From Nitrospirota bacterium (lineage in GTDB: Bacteria > Nitrospirota > Thermodesulfovibrionia > Thermodesulfovibrionales > JdFR-88): a stretch of DNA of 21,701 bases. Positions 13,919 to 20,136 of the stretch are shown piece by piece (within the stretch, counting starts at the first letter, position 1; every line of letters starts with the position of its first letter). The position numbers were made by a program, and so were the translations under genes. The stretch spans positions 1 to 21,701 of the forward strand of contig JAKAMR010000042.1 in the NCBI GenBank assembly GCA_021812785.1. Reading direction: 5' to 3'. The notes beneath the pieces are model-generated. The model had not been told where the DNA came from. It ran no database searches and saw nothing but the letters and a program-made list of their open reading frames with translations.

Positions 13919-14958
13919 TGACTGACCTCCCGGATGAGTTCGTTTAGCAGTTCCTCTTCCTTTACCGTCCTCAAAAGCTTTCCTTTCCTGAAGATCATGC
14001 CCATGCCCTTTGAGCCCGTGATGCCGAAGTCCGCCTCCTTGGCTTCCCCCGGCCCGTTTACCACGCAGCCCATGACAGCCACCTTCACGGGCCTCGGGAG
14101 TCTGAGCCCCCGCAGCTTTTTTTCGGCCAGGGTCGCAAGTCTTTCGATGTCTATCGTCGTGCGCCCACAGGTGGGACAAGACACCAGCTCCACTCCAGAC
14201 TGCCTGAGCCCGAGGCTCTCAAGTATCTGCAGTGCCACGCGGACCTCGTTTGCCGGGTTGCCCGTAAGCGAGACGCGCATGGTGTCCCCGATGCCCTCTG
14301 AAAGCAGAACCCCAAGGCCTACCGCGCTTTTCACTGTGCCTACGGAAGGCGGGCCGGCCTCAGATATCCCAATGTGCAGGGGATAATCGGAGCTTTTAGA
14401 GAAAAGCCTGTAAGCCTCCACCGTCGTGGGCACGTTTGAGGCCTTAAGAGAGACCTTTATAAGATCGAAACCAAGCCCTTCCAGAAGGGATATCTCCTTG
14501 AGCGCGCTTTCAACCAGCGCCTGTGCGGAGGGGCGCCCGTACTTTGCAAGCATGCCCTTCTCAAGGGACCCGGCGTTGACGCCTACGCGTACAGGTACCT
14601 GCCTGTCCTTTAGCGCCAGCACCATCTCCTTTAGCTTCCAGCCGGCCCCTATGTTGCCCGGATTTATCCGCAGGCCGTCCACTCCCTGCCTGAGCGCCTC
14701 CAGGGCCAGCCTCCAGTCAAAATGTATGTCCGCGACAACGGGAAGCGGGGAGCCTTTTTTTATAGGGCCAAGCGCCCGTGCTGCTTCCATGTCCGGCACC
14801 GCAAGCCTGATGATCTCGCAGCCCGCCTTTGCCAGCGCCCGGACCTGTCTGAGCGTTGCCGCTGTGTCCCTAGTGTCCGTATTGGTCATGGACTGGACGG
14901 ACACGGGACTTCCGCCGCCAACCGGAACCTTGCCAATCAGTATCTGCCTTGTTTTCAT
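13906..14958 (-). CDS. ispG: 4-hydroxy-3-methylbut-2-enyl diphosphate synthase (GcpE)
   Basis: [4Fe-4S] enzyme of the MEP isoprenoid pathway that converts MEcPP to HMBPP. Length is 350 residues, the short bacterial form (N-terminal TIM barrel plus C-terminal cluster domain). Seen: VQSMTNTDTRD at 21-31, ADIHFDWRLAL near 76-86, RINPGNIG near 97-104, and the three cluster cysteines C261 and C264 (CPTCGRTTIDIERL) and C298 (MGCVVNGPGEAKEADFGI) with Glu305. Its ATG overlaps the mltG stop by 4 bases (ATGA), with GGGAAGA upstream, so the two are co-translated. It shows that this organism makes isoprenoids by the MEP route. Confidence 0.98.
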   Translation of the reverse strand: MKTRQILIGKVPVGGGSPVSVQSMTNTDTRDTAATLRQVRALAKAGCEIIRLAVPDMEAARALGPIKKGSPLPVVADIHFDWRLALEALRQGVDGLRINPGNIGAGWKLKEMVLALKDRQVPVRVGVNAGSLEKGMLAKYGRPSAQALVESALKEISLLEGLGFDLIKVSLKASNVPTTVEAYRLFSKSSDYPLHIGISEAGPPSVGTVKSAVGLGVLLSEGIGDTMRVSLTGNPANEVRVALQILESLGLRQSGVELVSCPTCGRTTIDIERLATLAEKKLRGLRLPRPVKVAVMGCVVNGPGEAKEADFGITGSKGMGMIFRKGKLLRTVKEEELLNELIREVSQWRP

Positions 14959-16031
14959 TTGGATGTCTTCCCGCTTGCCGCCTGTTTTGTGTTTTTCGCC
15001 ACCGGACCCGCACTCCCTCCGTTTATAAGGGCTTCCTGTCTCTCCTTGAGCTCCGCCCTGGCGTTAAGTATGGCAATCTCTTGCTGCTCGTACGTGACGG
15101 AGAAAGTGTGCGTGCCGTCATAGTTAGACTCGAAATAAAGATAAGGCACCCTGGCAGGGCAGAGGGCCGCCTTTATCGACTTCAGGCCAGGGGAGTCTAT
15201 CGGCCCGGGCGGGAGCCCTTTTATCTTGTAGGTGTTGTATTTCGTGCACCTCTTCAGGTCCTGGGCGGTCACGCCTTCGCAAAACGGTTTTACCCCGTAG
15301 ACCGCGGTGGGGTCCGCCTGCAGGGGCATCCCTTTTTTGAGCCTGTTGTAAAAGACCCCTGCTATTACCGGCCTTTCGGAATCCTTTACCGCCTCCCGCT
15401 CCACAATGGACGCCATGGTGAGAACGCTGTTTAGGTCCAGGCCTTCCTCCTGAGCTCTCGCCCGGAGCTTGCCGTCATATACCTGCATCAGTTTGTTCAC
15501 CATCTCTGTCAGGACCAGTTCGGGCGGGTCTCCCTTCGGGAAGGAATACGTGGCCGGAAACAGATATCCTTCAAGCGAAGGGGCGTCTATGTGCAATTTG
15601 GCCAGGAACGCCTTGTCGGTGGCCAGACGGTCAAAGTCCGCAGCGCTCATTATATTTTTTTCAACCAGCTTCTGTCTGATCTCGCGCAGGCTGTCGCCCT
15701 CCACAATCGTGATCAGGTTTTTACGCATCTTTCCGTTTTTAAGCATCTGAAATATGAACCAGGGGGTCATCCCGCCGTTCAGGTCATAGTAGCCGGCCTT
15801 CAGCCCCCTGTCCGCCCCGGTGAGCCTCGCGGCAATGACGAAGAGTCCGGCATCGCCGATATATCCTTTTTGTTTCAGCATGTCAGCAGCCTGCCTGAAT
15901 GTGGTGCCGGGGGCTATCCATATCTCCTCCGGCCCTTTGGCGGGGTCTGCCGGAACTGCAAACTGTATGCCGACGTAAAGGGCCAGCATCGCCACGGAAA
16001 CGGCCAGAAAGAACGAGAGCTGTTTTTTCAT
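14955..16031 (-). CDS. mltG: Endolytic murein transglycosylase
   Basis: YceG-like inner-membrane enzyme that cuts nascent peptidoglycan glycan strands and acts as a chain terminator in wall synthesis. From ATG 16031 the length is 358 residues. Seen: MKKQ then a hydrophobic segment at about 5-27 (membrane anchor), a LysM-like region with EGDSLREIRQKL near 111-122, LEGYLFPATYSFPKG near 153-167, the catalytic Glu211 in LTMASIVEREAV, FYNRLKKGMPLQADPT, and PPGPIDSPGLKSIKAAL. The last 25 or so residues are a low-complexity tail. The start lies in an A-rich stretch without a clear ribosome site. The open frame continues 61 codons upstream but reads as Pro/Cys/Lys-rich non-protein. First gene of the mltG-ispG-panC run. 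Confidence 0.94.
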   Translation of the reverse strand: MKKQLSFFLAVSVAMLALYVGIQFAVPADPAKGPEEIWIAPGTTFRQAADMLKQKGYIGDAGLFVIAARLTGADRGLKAGYYDLNGGMTPWFIFQMLKNGKMRKNLITIVEGDSLREIRQKLVEKNIMSAADFDRLATDKAFLAKLHIDAPSLEGYLFPATYSFPKGDPPELVLTEMVNKLMQVYDGKLRARAQEEGLDLNSVLTMASIVEREAVKDSERPVIAGVFYNRLKKGMPLQADPTAVYGVKPFCEGVTAQDLKRCTKYNTYKIKGLPPGPIDSPGLKSIKAALCPARVPYLYFESNYDGTHTFSVTYEQQEIAILNARAELKERQEALINGGSAGPVAKNTKQAASGKTSK

Positions 16032-16235
16032 CTTTTTATTTTTTGTTTTTTTCTTTTTACTTTTCCCGTTTCTCCTCGCAGGGAAAGAAAAACAAAAACC
16101 TCCTGAAAGCACAAAAATAAACTCTCTTTTACAGGGCTTTCTTTGCGCGCTGCCTGGCGGGCAGGCGCATGGCGGAGGAGATACGGCCGTTCGGACCCAT
16201 CGGTGACATGACATATTTTAACAGATTTTTGATAA

Positions 16236-16264
16236 TTGACCCTTTTTTGTTTTTTAACTAAACT
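16236..16264 (+). promoter_or_regulatory. Promoter of pyrimidine-nucleoside phosphorylase, near-leaderless
   Basis: TTGACC (16236-16241), a 17-base spacer and TAAACT (16259-16264), 8 bases before ATG 16273. The bases between are pyrimidine-rich (ATCTCCTC), the opposite of a Shine-Dalgarno. Confidence 0.5.
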
Positions 16265-16272
16265 ATCTCCTC

Positions 16273-17616
16273 ATGAGAGCGGTGGACCTGATAAGAAAAA
16301 AAAGAAACGGCGGGGCTCTTTCCGGCCAGGAGATATCTTTCCTGATAGAAGGCAACATCAGGGGGCAGGTTCCCGATTACCAGATGGCCGCCTTCCTCAT
16401 GGCCGTCTATAACAGGGGGATGAGCACCGAAGAGACCACCGCCCTTACGGGCGCCATGGTTTCCTGCGGCAGGAATCTGGAGCTTGGGAGCCTGCAGGGC
16501 GTAAAGATAGACAAGCATTCCACCGGAGGGGTGGGGGACAAGACGCAGCTGATACTTGCCCCGCTCATGGCCGCAATGGGCCTGAAGGTGCCCTCCATAG
16601 CGGGCAAGGGGCTTGGGCACACCGGCGGGACGATAGACAAGATATCCTCCATTCCGGGGTTCAGGACGGACCTGAGGCTTGAAGACCTGATGGAATGCCT
16701 GAAGACCGCGGGGTTTTTCATAAACGAGCAGACGGATGAGATCAACCCGGCCGACAAGAAGCTTTATGCCATGCGGGACGCAACCGCCACGGTGGAGTCC
16801 ATCCCGCTTATCGCCGCAAGCATAATGAGCAAGAAGCTTTCCGAGGGGCTGGACGCGCTTGTGCTGGACGTCAAGACGGGCTCCGGGGCGCTGACCAGAG
16901 GGCTTGAGGGGGCAAGGGCGCTTGCGGAGCTGATGGTCGGGATAGGCAATTCAATGGGTGTTATGACCATCGCCCTTATAACAGATATGGATGCCCCCCT
17001 TGGGCGTTCTGTGGGAAACGCCCTTGAGCTGAAGGAGTGCATATCCGCCCTCAAGGGAAGTTACGCTCCGGACCTCATGGAGGTGACCATGACCCTCGCT
17101 GCCTGGATGCTGCACCTTGCCGATGCGGTGAGCGAGGAGACCCGTCCACAAAGGCTGGGCGAGAACCTGCTTAAAAGGTATAAGGACGAGATATGGGACT
17201 ACATAGAGCATGGGGACGCCTTCGCCAAACTGCTTGAGTGTATCGATGCCCAGCACGGAAATCCGGATGCCGTGCTGAACCCTTCGCTCCTGCCGGCCGC
17301 GCGCCATATAAAACCGGTACTTTCCCCCTGGAACGGCTATATCACCAGGATGGACGCTTTTGCGGTGGGCCAGGCGTCGGCGCTGCTCGGGGCCGGAAGA
17401 AGCAGGATGGATGAGGGCATAGACCCGGCGGCCGGGATAATCATAGGCAAAAAACCTGGGGACTCCGTGAAAGCGGACACCCCTTTTGCCACGCTCCACA
17501 CTAATGACCCCTCAAGGCTTAAGGAGGCGGAGGAGGTACTGCTTTCCGGCATCGAGATAGGCGACAAGGAGCCCCCGAGAAGAAAGCTCATACACGACGT
17601 TATTCTTCCCGGCTGA
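16273..17616 (+). CDS. deoA: Pyrimidine-nucleoside (thymidine) phosphorylase
   Basis: Reversible phosphorolysis of thymidine, and probably uridine, to base and (deoxy)ribose-1-phosphate; cytoplasmic dimer, nucleoside salvage. Length is 447 residues (family 430-445). Seen: KHSTGGVGDKTQ at 81-92 (phosphate-binding), GKGLGHTGGTIDKISSIPGF at 111-130 (the family signature region), MRDATATVESIPLIAASIMSKKL at 167-189 with the base-binding Arg168, Ser183 and Lys187, LDVKTGSGA at 199-207, and the C-terminal alpha/beta domain. It could be a pdp-type enzyme of broader specificity, so the symbol is a best guess. It is a single gene, divergent from mltG and convergent with the efflux gene, with 39 bases between stops. 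Confidence 0.93.
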   Translation: MRAVDLIRKKRNGGALSGQEISFLIEGNIRGQVPDYQMAAFLMAVYNRGMSTEETTALTGAMVSCGRNLELGSLQGVKIDKHSTGGVGDKTQLILAPLMAAMGLKVPSIAGKGLGHTGGTIDKISSIPGFRTDLRLEDLMECLKTAGFFINEQTDEINPADKKLYAMRDATATVESIPLIAASIMSKKLSEGLDALVLDVKTGSGALTRGLEGARALAELMVGIGNSMGVMTIALITDMDAPLGRSVGNALELKECISALKGSYAPDLMEVTMTLAAWMLHLADAVSEETRPQRLGENLLKRYKDEIWDYIEHGDAFAKLLECIDAQHGNPDAVLNPSLLPAARHIKPVLSPWNGYITRMDAFAVGQASALLGAGRSRMDEGIDPAAGIIIGKKPGDSVKADTPFATLHTNDPSRLKEAEEVLLSGIEIGDKEPPRRKLIHDVILPG

Positions 17617-17655
17617 AGATCAACTCGGACCCGGCGGCGTTTTGAACGTTTTCGA

Positions 17656-19218
17656 TCAATCCAGGATCAGGTCTTTTTCTTCCGTTGCTGAGTGCCCCCC
17701 GAGCAGGAAGACAAGCGGAATACAGAGCACGAACACCAATGTCACAAGCAGAAAGATATGGTTGTAGGCAAGCATGCCCGCCTGCCTCATAAGCTGGCCG
17801 TCAAGCGAACCCAGCGCTTTCTGGCGAGGCGTATAGAGGCTTGAGCCTCTGCCCGCCATGGCTGCCGTGAGGGCTTTCATCCGGTTCGCCATGCCTGTGT
17901 TGAACAAGGTAAGGTTATCCACGAGACCTGCCCTGTAGACCTGCTCCCCTCTGGAAAGGGCGGTGGCGGCCGCCGCTATGCCGATGCTTCCGAACACCTG
18001 CCTGACCACATTAAAGAGACCCGCAGCCGCAGTCATCCTGGACCTCTCTATCGTTGAGAGCACAGATGTGCTCAGGGCGACAAAGATCAGGCCGAACCCG
18101 CCCCCCTGCAGCAGATTGGGTATGAAGAGGTCCCAGAAACCCACTTTAAGAGACATGACCGAAAGCTGCCAGAAGGAGAATGCCACGACAACGAGGCCCG
18201 TCCCTATCAAAACTCTCGGCCCTAGCCTGTTGTACATGTTTCCGGCAATAGGCATGACCACTGCCATGCAAAGGCCCCTTGGCAAAAGCACCAGCCCCGA
18301 GTCAAGAGCCGGATAGCCCAGGAGTTGCTGGAGAAACATAGGGAGGATGAAAAGCGCGGCATACTGGCCCAGTCCAAGGATGCCCATCAGGAACGTCCCG
18401 GACGCGAAGGGCAGGTTTTTAAGCACACGCAAGTCCACGGCGGGTTTGTCCGCAATGAGCTCACGCCAGATGAAAAGGACCATCCCCAAAATTGAGATCA
18501 CGGCAAGACATACTATGAAATTCGACTGCAACCAGTCCTTGGTCTCGCCCTTTTCAAGCAAGAGCTGCAGAGCTCCAAGCCCCAGAACCAGAAATCCAAG
18601 GCCCAGGAGGTCGAGTTTTCCTTTCTCCCGCTTAAGATACGGCGGGTCATGGAGGAAACGGGTGATGAGGACCAGGTTCAGTATCCCTATCGGAATGTTT
18701 ATGAGGAATATCATTCGCCAGGAAAAATTGTCGGTAAGCCAGCCGCCCAGGGCGGGGCCGAAGGCCGGGCCAAGGACAACGCCGAAGCCATAGATGCCCA
18801 TCGCCATTCCCTGCTCGTCGGGGGGGAAGCTTTCCCTCAGTATCGCCTGGCCAAGCGGAATGATCGCCCCGCCGCCTATACCCTGAATTATCCTGAATAC
18901 TACAAGGGAGGTAAGGTCCCAGGACAGGGCGCACAGCAGGGAACTGGCCGCGAAAAGAAAAACGCTCAGAATGTAGAATCGCTTCCGTCCGAACCGGGCG
19001 CTCATCATGCCCACAAGGGGCATGATGATAACGTTTGAAAGTATGTAGCCGGTGGAGACCCATGTTATCTGCTCCACCGAGGCCCCCAGGTTGCCTCTCA
19101 TGTAAGGCAGGGCGACATTTACGATGCTTATGTCCAGGGCCGCCATGATTGTGCCCATTATGACTGTGGCAGATATGAGCCATTTGTTGACAGGAGCGCT
19201 GCTCACGGCCTTGCCCAT
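17656..19218 (-). CDS. DHA2-family (EmrB/QacA-type) multidrug efflux MFS transporter
   Basis: Proton-driven exporter with 14 predicted membrane helices; from ATG 19218 the length is 520 residues, typical of DHA2. Seen: MAALDISIVNVALPYM (helix 1 motif D1), GMMSARFGRKRFYI (motif A), RIIQGIGGGAIIPLGQA (motif B), GFGVVLGPAFGPALGGWL (antiporter motif C), and WRMIFLINIPIG. An emrA-type membrane-fusion partner is not next to it. The start overlaps the tetR end by 16 bases, so translation is probably coupled. Expression should follow the TetR gene and its operator. Drug range cannot be read from sequence. GTG 19206 is a minor alternative start. Confidence 0.94.
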   Translation of the reverse strand: MGKAVSSAPVNKWLISATVIMGTIMAALDISIVNVALPYMRGNLGASVEQITWVSTGYILSNVIIMPLVGMMSARFGRKRFYILSVFLFAASSLLCALSWDLTSLVVFRIIQGIGGGAIIPLGQAILRESFPPDEQGMAMGIYGFGVVLGPAFGPALGGWLTDNFSWRMIFLINIPIGILNLVLITRFLHDPPYLKREKGKLDLLGLGFLVLGLGALQLLLEKGETKDWLQSNFIVCLAVISILGMVLFIWRELIADKPAVDLRVLKNLPFASGTFLMGILGLGQYAALFILPMFLQQLLGYPALDSGLVLLPRGLCMAVVMPIAGNMYNRLGPRVLIGTGLVVVAFSFWQLSVMSLKVGFWDLFIPNLLQGGGFGLIFVALSTSVLSTIERSRMTAAAGLFNVVRQVFGSIGIAAAATALSRGEQVYRAGLVDNLTLFNTGMANRMKALTAAMAGRGSSLYTPRQKALGSLDGQLMRQAGMLAYNHIFLLVTLVFVLCIPLVFLLGGHSATEEKDLILD

Positions 19219-19820
19219 CCCTTTTCCCGGCCGCGCCTGTCCCTCAGCAACCCAAGCAGAAAAAGTCCGCAGGCGTTTTTCCCCTCGCCAGTCATGTCCG
19301 GCGCGCCGTTTGTCAGGTCTCCGGAGAGTTGAGCCAATATCATGCCCCTCAGGCAATAGAAAAGGACTGATGCCGTTGCCTGGCAGTCCATTTGCCTGAA
19401 TATTTTTTCCCTGACCCCCTTTTCCAGTATGTCGGCGATGAGCTTTTTCTGGGAATCGAAAAATGCCTTTTTTATGGGCTTCTTTATTTCCAGATCGTGT
19501 TCCTTTATCTGCTGTGAAACAAGCTTTGCCTTTTTGACCGCGTAGTCAAGATAACTGTCTATGAGCCCTCTCAGGGCGGAAAGCGGCTCCTGCTTCCTGA
19601 GCGGCTCGGTCATGGCGGAGAAGCTGTCCAGCTGCCGCCGGAAAAGCTCCGAGTAAAGCTCCTCCTTGTTCTTGTAATAAAGGTAAATGGTGCCGACGCT
19701 CAGGCCTGCCCGGCCTGCAACCTTCCTTATTGTCGTATTGGCATAGCCCTCTTCCGCAAAAAGCAGCTGGGCGGCCTCAAGTATGCATTTTCTTGTCGCC
19801 GAAGGGCCTGGTCTTTTCAT
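19203..19820 (-). CDS. TetR/AcrR-family transcriptional repressor
   Basis: 205 residues. The N-terminal DNA-binding domain has ILEAAQLLFAEEGYANTTI at 13-31 and the recognition helix region GLSVGTIYLYYKNKEELYSE near 39-58, which is textbook TetR. The C-terminal helical ligand domain is variable, with a Lys-rich stretch near 95-125. ATG 19820 follows GGGGAACAAGG. It overlaps the efflux gene, and about 100 bases upstream is the 7-4-7 palindrome ACTGAAC-ACGC-GTTCAGT, the likely operator. By analogy with AcrR, QacR and TtgR it should repress its own operon until a drug or metabolite binds; that is inference from family and context. Confidence 0.95.
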   Translation of the reverse strand: MKRPGPSATRKCILEAAQLLFAEEGYANTTIRKVAGRAGLSVGTIYLYYKNKEELYSELFRRQLDSFSAMTEPLRKQEPLSALRGLIDSYLDYAVKKAKLVSQQIKEHDLEIKKPIKKAFFDSQKKLIADILEKGVREKIFRQMDCQATASVLFYCLRGMILAQLSGDLTNGAPDMTGEGKNACGLFLLGLLRDRRGREKGWARP

Positions 19821-19917
19821 CCTTGTTCCCCTTTTATTTCCAGGTCTTGCGCGCCGGTCATTATAAGGCTTTCAGTTTGTTCGCCCCCTGCAGGGAGCAT
19901 CTTATTGCCGGGGCAAA

Positions 19918-19935
19918 ACTGAACACGCGTTCAGT
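19918..19935. promoter_or_regulatory. TetR-family operator, perfect 7-4-7 palindrome
   Basis: ACTGAAC, spacer ACGC, GTTCAGT. Arms are perfectly complementary. It sits about 83-100 bases upstream of the tetR ATG, where the promoter is expected. TGAAC/GTTCA arms are common in TetR operators of efflux systems. A half-like TTCAGTTTGTTC occurs at 19871-19882. Confidence 0.7.
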
Positions 19936-20051
19936 ATATTTCCAATCCCATTGCCACGTCAAGCCGGAAAGGCTTTTATCTGCCTGCCATGATGCGCGTC
20001 ATATTCAATCTGAATTTTTAATTTTATAGTTTTAATCAGACCGCTTTGTGA

Positions 20052-20095
20052 TTTTGCGCTTTTTGAACTGGTTTGATTCAAACAAAAACGCAAAA
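20052..20095 (+). promoter_or_regulatory. hcp leader hairpin / palindromic operator
   Basis: TTTTGCG (20052-20058) pairs with CGCAAAA (20089-20095), TTTTT (20060-20064) with AAAAA (20084-20088), and GTTTG (20071-20075) with CAAAC (20079-20083). The inner part is the perfect 13-base palindrome GTTTGATTCAAAC. It ends 42 bases before the hcp ATG. It could be an operator for an FNR/CRP-type regulator or an RNA structure in the leader. Confidence 0.6.
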
Positions 20096-20136
20096 AGGAA
20101 AAAGGTCTTTTAAATTTAAAAATCAAGGAGGTTTTT

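Larger units (their letters stand above)
19821..20136. other. 316-bp divergent control region between tetR and hcp
   Basis: No gene. It holds the TetR operator at 19918-19935, an AT-rich stretch about 20007-20035 with TATAGT (20025-20030) as a possible hcp -10, and the hcp leader hairpin at 20052-20095. A single CTGCAGG-type palindrome lies near 19888. Confidence 0.7.

Noticed and set aside
13919..14179. N-terminal extension of PanC
   Set aside because: Lies within ispG in another frame; the chosen ATG has GGAGG and matches family length.
16057..16104. AGGAGG followed by TTG and a 12-codon frame on the minus strand, possible leader peptide
   Set aside because: Spacing of three bases is too short and the peptide has no feature; probably chance.
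16150..16164. CTGCC-TGGCG-GGCAG palindrome in the mltG/deoA spacer
   Set aside because: Five-base arms without a T run; too short to call a terminator or repeat.
16032..16214. N-terminal extension of MltG
   Set aside because: Pro/Cys/Lys-rich translation of the divergent spacer; the membrane anchor starts at MKKQ.
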